Shown here in pieces: positions 18,412 through 27,870 of a stretch of DNA of 64,000 nt. The translations under genes and the position numbers were made by a program. The notes under the pieces are model-generated. The model searched no databases and was not told the origin of the DNA. It was given only the letters and a program-made list of their open reading frames with translations. This DNA comes from Pseudomonas mendocina (lineage in GTDB: Bacteria > Pseudomonadota > Gammaproteobacteria > Pseudomonadales > Pseudomonadaceae), in NCBI GenBank assembly GCA_037482215.1, contig CP148074.1:4154001-4218000 (forward strand). The letters are read 5' to 3'. Each line of letters starts with the position of its first letter. Position 1 is the first letter of the stretch.

Positions 18412-20683
18412 GAATATCCGAAGCCGGATTAATGATGCGTTCTAGCCCAAGCTTACGCAGGGCCAGTTGCAAGGTACTGCGGATCACCTGCGGGTTGTCG
18501 ATGGACATGGCCTGAGCCAGCAGTTCTTTAGCCTTTTCCATGGACACCTGGCGCAGCAACCATTTCACTTTGGGCAAGTTGGTGGCGTTCATCGACAGAC
18601 CATCAAAGCCCATTGCCATCAACAAAAGTGCACAAGCCGGATCACCCGCCATTTCACCGCAAATGGTCACCGGCTTACCTTCGGCATGCCCACCCTCAAC
18701 AATCTTGCACAGCGCCTGCAACACCGCAGGGTGGAGGAAGTCGTACAAATCCGCCACCCGTGGGTTGTTGCGATCCACGGCCAGCAGATACTGAGTCAGG
18801 TCATTGGAGCCGACTGATAAGAAGTCCACCTGCCGTGCCAACTCGTGGATCTGGTAAACCGCAGCAGGAACTTCAATCATCACCCCGATGGGCGGCAACG
18901 GCACATCCGTGCCCTCATCACGCACCTCGCCCCAAGCACGATGAATCAGATGCAGGGCTTCTTCCAGCTCCTGAATTCCGGAAATCATCGGCAGCAGAAT
19001 ACGCAGATTATTTAACCCTTCACTGGCCTTGAGCATAGCCCGAGCCTGCACCAGGAAAATCTCCGGGTGATCCAGGGTTACGCGGATGCCGCGCCACCCT
19101 AAGAACGGGTTTTCTTCTTTAATCGGGAAATAGCTGAGCGCCTTGTCACCACCAATGTCCAAGCTGCGCATGGTCACTGGCAACGGATGGAACGCCTCTA
19201 ACTGCTCGCGATAAATCGCCAGCTGCTCTTTCTCGCTGGGGAAGCGCTCTTTGCCCATGAACGGCACTTCGGTACGGTACAGACCAACACCTTCCGCACC
19301 ACGCTCCTGAGCACGCCTGACATCAGCCAGCAGGCCGGTATTGACCCACAACGGCATGCGGTGGCCATCAGGGGTCTCACACGGCAGAGCCCGCAGCGCA
19401 TCAAGGCCACGTGCCAGCTGACGTTCTTCTTCCACCACCTCAGCGTACTGCTTGCGCATGATCTCGCTGGGGTTGGTGTACACCTCACCGTGGTAGCCAT
19501 CAACAATCAGTTGAATGCCATCCACCTTGGAGTACGGCAGATCTACCACCCCCATAACGGTGGGGATACCCATGGCCCGAGCGAAGATCGCTACGTGCGA
19601 GTTGCCAGAACCCTGTACCGAAACCAGACCTACCAGTTTGCCTTCCGGTACCTCGCCCAACATAGAAGGCGACAGTTCCTCACTGACCAGAATGCAGTTA
19701 TCCGGGTACACCAAAGCTTGCTTATGAGCCTTCTGGAGATAGGCCAGCAAACGACGCCCCAGATCCCGTACATCGCTGGCGCGCTCACGCAGATAGGCGT
19801 CGTCCATCAGCTCAAAGCGATTGACGTGCTCCTTGACCACCTGGCGCAACGCACCTTGCGCCCACTGCCCAGTGCGGATGACTTTGACCACCTCGTTACC
19901 GAGGGCGGCATCTTCCAGCATCATCAGATAAACATCGAACAATGCGCGTTCTTCAGGGCGCAATTGCGCAGCCATCTTCTGCGAAAGTGAGCGCATATCG
20001 TCGCGAACACTCTCAAGCGCATCACTGAACAGCTTTAACTCAGCGTCTACGTCGTCCACCTGCTTGTCTGGCACAACGTCCAGATCAGCTGGCGGCAGCA
20101 CCACCACAGCGGTACCCACAGCAGCACCGGGCGAGCCCGGAACACCCACAAACTTCGCTTCCTGGATACCCTTGCCCTGACGCCCCAAGCCCCGGATAGA
20201 ACCCGTTGCTTCGGCGTGAGCAATAACCCCGGCGAGCTGGGCACTCATGGTGACGAGGAAGGCTTCTTCACCTTCGTCGAACTGGCGGCGCTCTTTCTGC
20301 TGTACAACAAGGACTCCCATCACACGGCGGTGGTGAATGATCGGAGCACCAAGAAAAGAGGCATAACGCTCTTCGCCCGTTTCAGCAAAGTAGCGATAAC
20401 GCGGGTGTTCGGAGGCATGTTCAAGGTTAAGCGGCTCTTCACGGGTACCGACCAGCCCCACCAAGCCTTCATTGGGCGCCATGCTGACCTTACCGATGGC
20501 TCGCTTATTCAAGCCTTCGGTCGCCATCAACACAAAGCGCTGAGACTCCGGGTCAAGCAGGTATACAGAGCACACTTGGGTGCCCATGGCGGCACGAACC
20601 CTTTGCACAATAATGCCCAACGCCGTCTTAAGGTCCTTAGCGGCGTTTACTTCCTGGACAATCTTGCGCAGCGTATTGAGCAT
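18404..20683 (-). CDS. ptsP: PTS-Ntr phosphoenolpyruvate-protein phosphotransferase (EI-Ntr)
   Basis: First enzyme of the nitrogen-related PTS: autophosphorylates from PEP and passes phosphate to NPr (PtsO) and on to PtsN, controlling potassium and nitrogen responses and, in pseudomonads, virulence traits. 759 residues: GAF sensor domain at about 1-150 (TQVCSVYLLDPESQRFVLMA), linker, EI N-terminal domain, phospho-histidine motif GSGNSHVAIFARAMGIPTVMG (about 357), and a PEP-binding TIM barrel with LYRTEVPFM, SVGSNDLTQYLLAVDR and catalytic cysteine in VTICGEMAGDP. Follows rppH by 18 bases, so the two form an operon as in other gammaproteobacteria. Confidence 0.96.
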   Translation of the reverse strand: MLNTLRKIVQEVNAAKDLKTALGIIVQRVRAAMGTQVCSVYLLDPESQRFVLMATEGLNKRAIGKVSMAPNEGLVGLVGTREEPLNLEHASEHPRYRYFAETGEERYASFLGAPIIHHRRVMGVLVVQQKERRQFDEGEEAFLVTMSAQLAGVIAHAEATGSIRGLGRQGKGIQEAKFVGVPGSPGAAVGTAVVVLPPADLDVVPDKQVDDVDAELKLFSDALESVRDDMRSLSQKMAAQLRPEERALFDVYLMMLEDAALGNEVVKVIRTGQWAQGALRQVVKEHVNRFELMDDAYLRERASDVRDLGRRLLAYLQKAHKQALVYPDNCILVSEELSPSMLGEVPEGKLVGLVSVQGSGNSHVAIFARAMGIPTVMGVVDLPYSKVDGIQLIVDGYHGEVYTNPSEIMRKQYAEVVEEERQLARGLDALRALPCETPDGHRMPLWVNTGLLADVRRAQERGAEGVGLYRTEVPFMGKERFPSEKEQLAIYREQLEAFHPLPVTMRSLDIGGDKALSYFPIKEENPFLGWRGIRVTLDHPEIFLVQARAMLKASEGLNNLRILLPMISGIQELEEALHLIHRAWGEVRDEGTDVPLPPIGVMIEVPAAVYQIHELARQVDFLSVGSNDLTQYLLAVDRNNPRVADLYDFLHPAVLQALCKIVEGGHAEGKPVTICGEMAGDPACALLLMAMGFDGLSMNATNLPKVKWLLRQVSMEKAKELLAQAMSIDNPQVIRSTLQLALRKLGLERIINPASDIQG

Positions 20684-20701
20684 TATGGGCTTTGGCCTGT
20701 A

Positions 20702-21181
20702 TCAGTCCCGCACCATCAGGCGCGGAGCGAGTTCCTTGAGGGCGCGACGGTAAACCTCGCGCTTGAATGTTACGACTTGTCCCAACGGGTACCAGTAACT
20801 GACCCAGCGCCAGCCATCAAATTCCGGCTTGCCGGTCAGATCCATCCGGACCCGGTCTTCGGCGCCAGTCAGGCGCAACAAAAACCACTTCTGTTTTTGG
20901 CCGATACACAGAGGCTGACTGTGGGTACGCACCAGTCTTTGGGGCAAACGATAACGCAGCCAGCCACGGGTGCAGGCAAGAATTTCCACGTCTTGCTCTT
21001 CCAGCCCCACTTCTTCATTCAACTCACGGTACAACGCCTGTTCGGGTGTCTCGTTGTCGTTGATACCACCTTGTGGGAACTGCCAGGCATCCTGATTGAT
21101 GCGCCGCGCCCACAGCACCTGGCCAACATCATTGGTCAGAATGATGCCGACATTCGGACGAAAGCCATCAGAATCGATCAC
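20702..21181 (-). CDS. rppH: RNA pyrophosphohydrolase
   Basis: Nudix enzyme that removes pyrophosphate from 5'-triphosphorylated mRNA and so triggers RNase E-dependent decay. The Nudix box [23 protein letters not shown] is intact. I take the GTG at 21181 ([15 protein letters not shown]), which gives the standard 159 residues and has GAGG nine bases upstream; longer in-frame starts to 21247 add an unconserved tail. First gene of the rppH-ptsP operon, divergent from the HAD gene. Confidence 0.95.
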   Translation of the reverse strand: MIDSDGFRPNVGIILTNDVGQVLWARRINQDAWQFPQGGINDNETPEQALYRELNEEVGLEEQDVEILACTRGWLRYRLPQRLVRTHSQPLCIGQKQKWFLLRLTGAEDRVRMDLTGKPEFDGWRWVSYWYPLGQVVTFKREVYRRALKELAPRLMVRD

Positions 21182-21326
21182 GGCGCCAAACCTCGTAAAC
21201 GCATGTTCCGGCATTGTTCCATAAAGGTCCTCACAGCAGCAATGCAAGTGCTGCCCTGTAATGGGAATGACCTGTAAAAGCGGCTATCCTGACGCCCTTC
21301 ATTTATCCTTTATGAGTAGGTGTTCT

Positions 21327-21983
21327 GTGCGTTTGGCTTTATTTGATCTGGACAATACCCTGCTGGGCGGCGACAGCGACCACGCATGGGGTGATTACAT
21401 GTGTGAGCGCGGCATTCTGGATCGCGCAGCTCATAAAGCACGTAACGATCAGTTTTATGAGGCGTACCTGGCTGGCACGCTGAACATTGCCGAATACCTG
21501 AACTTCAGCCTTGAGCTGCTCGGCCGCACCGATATGGAGCAGCTGGCACAGTGGCACCAGGAGTTCATGCGCGACCGCATTGAGCCCATTATCCTCGCCA
21601 AAGGCGAAGCTTTGCTGGCTGAGCACCGTGCTGCTGGCGACAAGCTGGTAATCATCACCGCCACCAACCGTTTCGTCACTGGCCCGATTGCTGAACGCTT
21701 GGGCGTTGACCATCTGCTTGCAACCGAATGCGAAATGCAGAATGGCCGCTACACCGGCCGTACCACTGACATTCCCTGCTTCCAGGGCGGTAAAGTCGTG
21801 CGCCTGCAACGCTGGCTCGATGAGACCGGCTACAGCCTGCAAGACAGCTATTTCTACAGCGATTCGATCAACGACCTGCCCCTGCTGGAGCAAGTGACTC
21901 ACCCGTTCGCCGTGGACCCGGACGCCAAGCTGCTCGCCGAAGCGCAACAGCGTGGCTGGAAGATCATCTCCCTGCGCGACTAA
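21327..21983 (+). CDS. HAD-IB family phosphatase (SerB-like superfamily)
   Basis: 218 residues from GTG 21327, preceded by TAGGTG. The upstream open frame is outside the HAD fold. Motif [18 protein letters not shown] places the nucleophile Asp at residue 6, motif II is VIITATNRF, the motif III lysine lies in [10 protein letters not shown], and motif IV is [13 protein letters not shown]. The layout matches small subfamily IB phosphatases related to phosphoserine phosphatase and CicA. The exact phosphoester substrate is unknown. Divergent from rppH. Confidence 0.87.
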   Translation: MRLALFDLDNTLLGGDSDHAWGDYMCERGILDRAAHKARNDQFYEAYLAGTLNIAEYLNFSLELLGRTDMEQLAQWHQEFMRDRIEPIILAKGEALLAEHRAAGDKLVIITATNRFVTGPIAERLGVDHLLATECEMQNGRYTGRTTDIPCFQGGKVVRLQRWLDETGYSLQDSYFYSDSINDLPLLEQVTHPFAVDPDAKLLAEAQQRGWKIISLRD

Positions 21984-22020
21984 GCCATTCGGCTGATAAG
22001 GCCCTGCGGCACTGAATCCA

Positions 22021-22205
22021 TTGGTGGATGGCTTCGTCCATCCACCCTACTGGACTGGTGGCGCTTACACGGACGTGGACATGCCGCTTTTTAGGTAACT
22101 GCAGCGGGCCAATGGTCGGTAAGCCTGCGGCCTTACATCACCCTACAAAATCACACGTACTGTAGGGTGGCATAAGGCTGCAAAGCAGCTTATCCACCAA
22201 TGGTC
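22021..22205. repeat. Cluster of REP-like palindromes downstream of the HAD gene
   Basis: This is most of a 313-base gene-free gap. A perfect hairpin GGTGGATGG/CCATCCACC with loop CTTCGT lies at 22023-22046. A second imperfect one, GGTGGCATAAGGCTGC/GCAGCTTATCCACC, lies at 22166-22198, and between them is GGTAAGCCTGCGGCCTTAC. Flanking TAGGGTGG and CACCCTAC words repeat in both orientations. They look like a bacterial interspersed mosaic element built of short palindromes. Confidence 0.65.
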
Positions 22206-22251
22206 TGAGGCACGCAATAAAGCCATCCCGGCCAATTGAAGACAGACAAAT

Positions 22252-22282
22252 AAAAACGCCGCCCTGATCAGGCGGCGCTTTT
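22252..22282. terminator. Bidirectional terminator ahead of the DUF2269-like gene 3' end
   Basis: AAAACGCCGCCCTGA and TCAGGCGGCGCTTTT form a GC-rich stem with A and T flanks. It serves the minus-strand gene ending at 22297 and any read-through from the HAD gene. Confidence 0.85.
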
Positions 22283-22296
22283 ATATGAGCAGCTAT

Positions 22297-22737
22297 TCAC
22301 AGCGGTTTGGCGGCCATCAGGCCCATTATGGCAATCAGCAAGACAGCCAACAGCACTGCATAAATCAGGCTTAGGCGCTTCAAACCAGCAGGTGCAGGCG
22401 TATCACCCAGCGTCTGCCAAGCATTCAGACGTCCGCTCAGCAGCAAACCGACAATCACCAGCACCGCGAACAGAATGCTGCTACCCAGCAGCCAGGTCTG
22501 CCCCAGCGGGAAGCCTGCCAGGTTGACCATCCACCAACCGCTGACCGGCAGGCTCAGCGCCAGCAGCGCAAACACCGGCAGACTAATCAGACGAGTACGC
22601 TTGAGCTTGCGCTGCAACACGGCACTGTCGCCATTGCGCGAAGCCTTCCACAGCATGAATGCATGGGCAATCAGGCCCAGCAACAGCAACATGCCCGGAG
22701 CACTGTGGGCAATTTTCAGCAGTTGGTAGTGTTCCAT
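22297..22737 (-). CDS. Four-helix inner-membrane protein, DUF2269/CopD-like
   Basis: 146 residues with four hydrophobic segments (about 14-32, 50-70, 82-102, 122-143). The first helix starts MEHYQLLKIAHSAPGMLLLL, with a histidine near its start (H11), and a second lies at LIAHAFMLW. That pattern, with the compact four-helix length, resembles DUF2269 and CopD-type membrane proteins, some of which bind haem. Function unknown. It lies 26 bases after ilvA on the same strand and may be cotranscribed. Confidence 0.7.
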   Translation of the reverse strand: MEHYQLLKIAHSAPGMLLLLGLIAHAFMLWKASRNGDSAVLQRKLKRTRLISLPVFALLALSLPVSGWWMVNLAGFPLGQTWLLGSSILFAVLVIVGLLLSGRLNAWQTLGDTPAPAGLKRLSLIYAVLLAVLLIAIMGLMAAKPL

Positions 22738-22763
22738 TACAAGGTTCCTGTCAGTTATCAGGG

Positions 22764-24278
22764 TTAGCCAAGGAATAGTTTATACGCTGGGTTATCGCTT
22801 TCATCCCAGTACGGGTACCCGATCGCATCCAGCGCAGCCGGTAACAGATGACGCTCCTCGTGCGGCACCTGAAGCCCCGCCACCACACGACCATCGGCAG
22901 CGCCATGGTTACGGTAGTGGAACATAGAGATATTCCAGCGACCGCCCAGCTTCTGCAAGAAGTTGAACAGCGCCCCCGGACGCTCTGGAAACTCAAAGCG
23001 GTAAACACACTCATCAGGCACGGCTGCCGCATGCCCACCCACCATGTGGCGGATATGCAGCTTGGCCAGCTCGTTCTCGGTCAGATCCAGCACCGGGAAG
23101 CCCTTGTCTTGAAGACCTTTGACCAATGCCCCGCGCGGATCGTTCTCAGGATGGGTCTGCACGCCAACAAAGATGTGCGCCGAACCATTCTCATGGAAAC
23201 GGTAGTTAAACTCGGTGATTTGGCGCTTACCCAGTGCCTCGCAGAAGCTCTTGAAGCTGCCCGGATGCTCCGGAATGGTGACAGCGATAATGGCTTCGCG
23301 CTGCTCACCCAGCTCTGCACGCTCAGCAACGTGGCGCAGGCGGTCAAAGTTGATGTTGGCTCCAGAGTCGATACCCACCAAAACCTGTTTAGTGCACCCT
23401 TCACGCTGCACGTAGCGCTTGATTCCCGCCACACTCAGCGCACCTGCCGGCTCGGTGATGGAGCGAGTGTCGTCGTAGATATCCTTGATCGCCGCACAAA
23501 TTTCATCGGTGCTGACGGTAATGACCTCGTCGACGCATTCTTTGCAGATATTGAAGGTGTGCTCACCAATTTGTGCCACGGCCACACCATCTGCAAACAG
23601 CCCCACCTGCGGCAGCACCACGCGCTCACCGGCTGCCAGCGCAGCTTGCAGGCAGTTAGAGTCATCCGGCTCAACGCCGATCACCTTGATCTCTGGGCGC
23701 AGGTATTTCACATACGCCGCAATCCCCGCAATCAATCCGCCGCCGCCCACGGGGACAAAAATCGCGTCAATCTGCCCCTGCTGCTGACGCAGGATTTCCA
23801 TAGCAATGGTGCCCTGCCCCGCAATGGTGTGCGGGTCATCGTACGGGTGGATATAGATGTAGCCTTTTTCATCCACCAGCTTGAGGGAGTAGGCCAGCGC
23901 CTCAGGGAAGCTGTCACCGTGCAGCACAACCTTGCCGCCACGGGAGCGCACGCCGTGCACCTTAATTTCCGGGGTGGTCTTCGGCATCACGATGGTGGCT
24001 TTAACACCCAATTTCTTCGCGGCCAAAGCCAGCCCTTGAGCATGGTTACCAGCCGAAGCGGTAACCACGCCGCGAGCCTGTTCTTCAGCAGACAGCTGAG
24101 CGAGCTTGTTGTAGGCGCCACGAATCTTGAACGAGAACACCGGCTGCAGATCTTCACGCTTGAGCAGAATTTGGTTGCCCAGTCGTTCAGAAAGTTGATT
24201 AGCAGGTTGCAGAGGGGTTTCCACCGCCACGTCATAGACGCGGGAGGTGAGGATGTTCTTCACATATTCTTCAAGCAT
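22764..24278 (-). CDS. ilvA: Biosynthetic threonine ammonia-lyase
   Basis: PLP enzyme turning threonine into 2-ketobutyrate, the committed step of isoleucine synthesis. 504 residues: catalytic domain with the PLP lysine in FSFKIRGAYNKLA (about 50-62), the glycine-rich phosphate loop VGGGGLIAGIAAY, and ASAGNHAQGLALAAK. Two ACT-like regulatory domains follow after about 325 (AIIAVTIPEHPGSFKSFCEAL and YRFEFPERPGALFNFLQKLGG), which identify the isoleucine-inhibited biosynthetic form, not the short catabolic one. Divergent from rpiA with a shared 154-base promoter region. Confidence 0.96.
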   Translation of the reverse strand: MLEEYVKNILTSRVYDVAVETPLQPANQLSERLGNQILLKREDLQPVFSFKIRGAYNKLAQLSAEEQARGVVTASAGNHAQGLALAAKKLGVKATIVMPKTTPEIKVHGVRSRGGKVVLHGDSFPEALAYSLKLVDEKGYIYIHPYDDPHTIAGQGTIAMEILRQQQGQIDAIFVPVGGGGLIAGIAAYVKYLRPEIKVIGVEPDDSNCLQAALAAGERVVLPQVGLFADGVAVAQIGEHTFNICKECVDEVITVSTDEICAAIKDIYDDTRSITEPAGALSVAGIKRYVQREGCTKQVLVGIDSGANINFDRLRHVAERAELGEQREAIIAVTIPEHPGSFKSFCEALGKRQITEFNYRFHENGSAHIFVGVQTHPENDPRGALVKGLQDKGFPVLDLTENELAKLHIRHMVGGHAAAVPDECVYRFEFPERPGALFNFLQKLGGRWNISMFHYRNHGAADGRVVAGLQVPHEERHLLPAALDAIGYPYWDESDNPAYKLFLG

Positions 24279-24394
24279 GGCGGGATCGCAGGTGTAGTAC
24301 AGGGAGTCCGGAAGTCTACTCCACGCTTAGCGGGTGCGACCATAAGAGACACAGGGATTTCCCTCTGAAAACCACGAAGAGTGAACAACGGAGG

Positions 24395-24400
24395 TATAAT
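24395..24400 (+). promoter_or_regulatory. Sigma-70 -10 box of rpiA
   Basis: A perfect TATAAT lies 33 bases before the rpiA ATG in the ilvA-rpiA divergent region. The -35 position (about 24372) reads CCACGA, a poor match, so the promoter is probably of moderate strength or uses another contact. Confidence 0.5.
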
Positions 24401-24432
24401 TCAAACTTTCCCTTCTCTTTTCGCCAGGCCAG

Positions 24433-25110
24433 ATGATGAACCAGGATCAACTCAAGCAAGCCGTTGCTCAGGCTGCCGTCGACTATATTCTTCCCCACCT
24501 CGACGCAAAGAGTGTGATTGGCGTCGGTACCGGCTCCACCGCTAACTTCTTCATTGATGCACTGGCTAAACACAAGATGGAGTTCGATGGTGCCGTCGCC
24601 AGCTCTGAAGCGACCGCTGCGCGCCTGAAAGGTCACGGCATCCCCGTGTATGAACTGAACAGCGTCAGCGACCTGGAGTTCTACGTTGACGGCGCTGACG
24701 AAAGCGACGAACACCTGAACCTGATCAAAGGCGGTGGCGCAGCCCTGACCCGCGAGAAGATCGTTGCAGCGGTGGCCAAGACATTCATCTGCATCGCCGA
24801 CGCCAGCAAGTTGGTTCCGGTACTGGGCAACTTCCCGTTGCCGGTTGAAGTGATCCCAATGGCCCGCAGCCACGTAGCCCGCCAGCTGGTTAAACTGGGC
24901 GGCGACCCGGTCTACCGTGAAGGTGTGATCACCGACAACGGCAACGTCATTCTCGATGTGCACAACATGTCCATCGTTAATCCGGTTGAGCTGGAAACCC
25001 AGATCAACGCCATCGTTGGCGTGGTGACCAATGGTCTGTTTGCTGCCCGCCCGGCAGACCTGCTGTTGCTTGGCACTGCAGAAGGCGTGAAAACCCTGCA
25101 AAAGCCCTGA
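24433..25110 (+). CDS. rpiA: Ribose-5-phosphate isomerase A
   Basis: Interconverts ribose-5-phosphate and ribulose-5-phosphate in the non-oxidative pentose phosphate pathway. 225 residues. Family motifs: [15 protein letters not shown] (phosphate loop, about 30-44), [15 protein letters not shown], the catalytic [24 protein letters not shown] (about 92-115), and [10 protein letters not shown]. Two adjacent ATGs (24433, 24436) are both possible starts. The ilvA-rpiA divergent order is common in pseudomonads. Confidence 0.97.
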   Translation: MMNQDQLKQAVAQAAVDYILPHLDAKSVIGVGTGSTANFFIDALAKHKMEFDGAVASSEATAARLKGHGIPVYELNSVSDLEFYVDGADESDEHLNLIKGGGAALTREKIVAAVAKTFICIADASKLVPVLGNFPLPVEVIPMARSHVARQLVKLGGDPVYREGVITDNGNVILDVHNMSIVNPVELETQINAIVGVVTNGLFAARPADLLLLGTAEGVKTLQKP

Positions 25111-25124
25111 TCACTCCAGGGCTT
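25102..25124 (+). terminator. Hairpin overlapping the rpiA stop
   Basis: AAGCCCTG and CAGGGCTT pair around ATCACTC, with the TGA stop at the start of the loop. No U tract follows, so termination may be partial. Confidence 0.5.
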
Positions 25125-25226
25125 GCAGTGGAGCCTGACGGCTGTGCAAGATTGAGCCTATTCCATAAAAGCCGGCTTCAGTCGGCTGCCTGATCTGCCA
25201 CAGCCATTGGCGACTTAAGGAGCCCC

Positions 25227-27011
25227 ATGTCCACACTCGCGCCGTCTACTCAGGATCGCCAGCTTGATCTGGGCGACGTGTTACGTGAGTTGGTCGCCCA
25301 AGGCAGAACCCTTCAGGACACTGCCGAACATTGTCTGGCTATCCGCCGCAGCGCGGTCAATAACCAGCAGCACCCGCTGGAGTTTCTCGCCGCCCAGCAA
25401 CTGGATGATCTCAAGCACCCCGGCAAAAAGCTGGACTTGGAGTGCCTGACCTATTGGCTGGCTGAGTCCTGCGGCCAACCGTACCTGCGCATCGACCCAC
25501 TGAAAATTGATGTCGCGGCCGTCACACCACTGATGTCCTACGCCTTTGCTCAACGCCACAAGATTCTTGCCGTGGCAGTAGACCGGGACAGCGTCACCAT
25601 CGCCACCTGCCAGCCCAATGTACGGGCGTGGGAACAGGATCTGGTGCATGTGCTGAAACGCCCGATCAAACGCGTGATCGCCAACCCAACTGACATTCAG
25701 CGCTTTACCGTCGAGTTCTACCGTCTGGCCCGCTCCGTCAGCGGCGCATCTGCTGCCGACATGAAGATCAGCGGCGTCAGCAACTTTGAGCAGCTGCTCA
25801 ACCTTGGTGCACAGGATCAGGAACCGGACGCTAACGACGCCCATATCGTCAATATCGTCGACTGGTTGTTCCAATACGCCTTTCAGCAGCGCGCCAGTGA
25901 TATCCACATTGAGCCTCGGCGGGAACAAGGCAGCGTGCGCTTCCGTATCGACGGGGTGCTGCACACGGTTTATCAGTTCCCGCCACAGGTCACCCTCGCC
26001 GTTGTCAGCCGTCTGAAAAGCCTGGGCCGCATGAACGTCGCGGAAAAGCGCAAGCCGCAGGACGGCCGGGTCAAAACCAAAACACCGGACGGCAACGAAG
26101 TCGAACTGCGCCTTTCCACCTTGCCGACCGCTTTCGGCGAAAAGATGGTGATGCGGATTTTCGACCCCGAAGTGCTGCTTAAGAGCTTTGATCAGCTGGG
26201 GTTCTCCGCCGATGATATGAAGCGCTGGCAAAGCATGACCTGCCAGCCCAACGGCATCATTCTGGTCACGGGCCCCACTGGTTCAGGTAAAACCACCACG
26301 CTGTACACCACGCTCAAGCAGCTGGCGACCTCCGAGGTCAACGTCTGCACCATTGAAGACCCGATCGAAATGATCGAGGGCTCCTTCAACCAGATGCAGG
26401 TGCAGAGCAACATCGACCTGACTTTTGCCAGCGGCGTACGCGCCCTGATGCGTCAGGACCCGGACATCATCATGATCGGTGAGATCCGCGATCTGGAAAC
26501 CGCCGAGATGGCCATTCAGGCGGCACTCACTGGTCACCTGGTACTGTCGACCCTGCACACCAACGATGCACCAAGCGCCATAACGCGCTTGCTGGAACTC
26601 GGCGTACCGCATTACCTGCTCAAGGCCACATTGCTTGGGGTTATGGCCCAACGCTTGGTGCGCACACTCTGCCCGCACTGCAAAGAGCCGCATTCGCTGG
26701 ACGAAGAAGACTGGCAGAACCTGACCAAGCCCTGGAATGCCCCACTGCCGACTCAAGCCCACCGTGCCGTCGGCTGTTTGGAGTGCCGCGACACCGGTTA
26801 CCGTGGCCGCGTGGGTGTTTACGAAATCATGCTGCTGAATGACGCAATCAAGCCACTGATCACAGCCGACACAGACCTAGTTGCGCTGCGCCGTCACGCC
26901 TTCAAGGATGGCATGCGCAGTCTGCGCTTATCCGGCGCACAGAAAATCGCCAGTGGCCTGACCACCATCGAGGAAGTGTTGCGGGTTACGCCGCAGAGCG
27001 AGCAGCGCTGA
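25227..27011 (+). CDS. GspE/PilB-family secretion ATPase, orphan
   Basis: 594 residues. The N-terminal MshEN/GspE-N region (about 60-170) is followed by the ATPase core: Walker A GPTGSGKTTTLYTTL (about 349-363), Asp box VCTIEDPIEMIEGSFNQMQV, Walker B RQDPDIIMIGEIRDLETAEM, His box LTGHLVLSTLHTNDA, and a zinc-binding CPHC...CLEC pair near 487-515. All catalytic elements look intact. Such ATPases power type II secretion or type IV pilus assembly, but no pilin, inner-membrane platform or secretin gene lies nearby, so its partner machine is elsewhere. Single gene ending in a palindrome shared with the next gene. Confidence 0.88.
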   Translation: MSTLAPSTQDRQLDLGDVLRELVAQGRTLQDTAEHCLAIRRSAVNNQQHPLEFLAAQQLDDLKHPGKKLDLECLTYWLAESCGQPYLRIDPLKIDVAAVTPLMSYAFAQRHKILAVAVDRDSVTIATCQPNVRAWEQDLVHVLKRPIKRVIANPTDIQRFTVEFYRLARSVSGASAADMKISGVSNFEQLLNLGAQDQEPDANDAHIVNIVDWLFQYAFQQRASDIHIEPRREQGSVRFRIDGVLHTVYQFPPQVTLAVVSRLKSLGRMNVAEKRKPQDGRVKTKTPDGNEVELRLSTLPTAFGEKMVMRIFDPEVLLKSFDQLGFSADDMKRWQSMTCQPNGIILVTGPTGSGKTTTLYTTLKQLATSEVNVCTIEDPIEMIEGSFNQMQVQSNIDLTFASGVRALMRQDPDIIMIGEIRDLETAEMAIQAALTGHLVLSTLHTNDAPSAITRLLELGVPHYLLKATLLGVMAQRLVRTLCPHCKEPHSLDEEDWQNLTKPWNAPLPTQAHRAVGCLECRDTGYRGRVGVYEIMLLNDAIKPLITADTDLVALRRHAFKDGMRSLRLSGAQKIASGLTTIEEVLRVTPQSEQR

Positions 27012-27021
27012 TCAGCGCTGC
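27002..27021. terminator. Perfect 20-base palindrome carrying both convergent stop codons
   Basis: GCAGCGCTGA followed directly by TCAGCGCTGC, centred at 27011/27012. The TGA of the ATPase gene and the TGA of the minus-strand L,D-transpeptidase gene are back to back at its centre. In RNA the stem must form with a few central bases unpaired, and there is no U tract. Confidence 0.45.
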
Positions 27022-27746
27022 GAAATCCCGGCGTGCCAGCGCTGTACACCGCCCAGCTTAGAGATGACCTGCGCCACACGCTGCGGCTTGCAGTTCAGGT
27101 AGTCCGATCCTTGTAGCCAGCGTGGATCATTGTGCCAGGCAAACAAGAACTGCCCACCTTTAAGCTGATCAACCACCATCCGCGCGACCTCAGGCCTAAC
27201 CGCCGGACAACCTAGACTGCGGCCAATTCGCCCCTGGCTACGGACAAGATTCGGGCTAACGTAGTCAGCACCGTGAATGACAATCGCCCTCTCCCGGGCC
27301 AGATCATTCAGCCCTGGCTCCAGCCCATCCATCCGCAATGAATAGCCATGCTTGCCGCTGTAACTCTCAGCGGTGCGGAACAGGCCGAGGCTGGTCTGGT
27401 TACTGTTGAGACGATTGGAGAAGCTCTGAGCGAAGTTTTCTCCAGACTGCCGCCCATGGGCTACAAAATCCCGTAACACGAGACGCTTACGCTGTAGATC
27501 AAAGATCCACAGGCGCCGCTCCGTTGAGGGGCGTGAATAATCAATCACAGCTAAACGGCGAGCAGGACCCGCACCGTTATTCACAGCACACTGCATCGCA
27601 GCCAGTGCGTGGCGCAGCGCCTGCTGATTGAGCCCTGGGGCAATACGGGAGAGATCCCGCTGCAATGCGTCATTACCGGCGGCCAACAAAGGCGTGGAAA
27701 ACCCCAGCAAACCCGCTAAAACGATGCGGAGTAAACGAGAATACAT
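27012..27746 (-). CDS. Murein L,D-transpeptidase catalytic domain family protein (YkuD_2 type)
   Basis: 244 residues with a signal peptide (LLRIVLAGLLGFSTPLLAAG, about 1-23). The region from about 55 to 235 matches the YkuD_2 family: AVIDYSRPSTERRLWIFDL, FVAHGRQSGENFAQSFSN, and the catalytic stretch IVIHGADYVSPNLVRSQGR followed by SLGCPAVRP with its cysteine. It probably acts on peptidoglycan in the periplasm, but this subfamily is poorly characterised. It is divergent from another L,D-transpeptidase gene 124 bases away, a pairing that suggests a common function. Confidence 0.85.
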   Translation of the reverse strand: MYSRLLRIVLAGLLGFSTPLLAAGNDALQRDLSRIAPGLNQQALRHALAAMQCAVNNGAGPARRLAVIDYSRPSTERRLWIFDLQRKRLVLRDFVAHGRQSGENFAQSFSNRLNSNQTSLGLFRTAESYSGKHGYSLRMDGLEPGLNDLARERAIVIHGADYVSPNLVRSQGRIGRSLGCPAVRPEVARMVVDQLKGGQFLFAWHNDPRWLQGSDYLNCKPQRVAQVISKLGGVQRWHAGISQR

Positions 27747-27870
27747 ACAAAAAATCCCTACGTTGGGGAGCGCGAGTGCACAACAATCCGATAGTGGACT
27801 AGCCCGTCTATACTGGATCAGCCTACCCTATTGGCAATCACGGCAGACAGCCAAGGATCGGAGTGCCAAA

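Noticed and set aside
22848..24368. 506-codon open frame antisense to ilvA
   Set aside because: Overlaps the complete, well-conserved ilvA gene; the product resembles no known protein.
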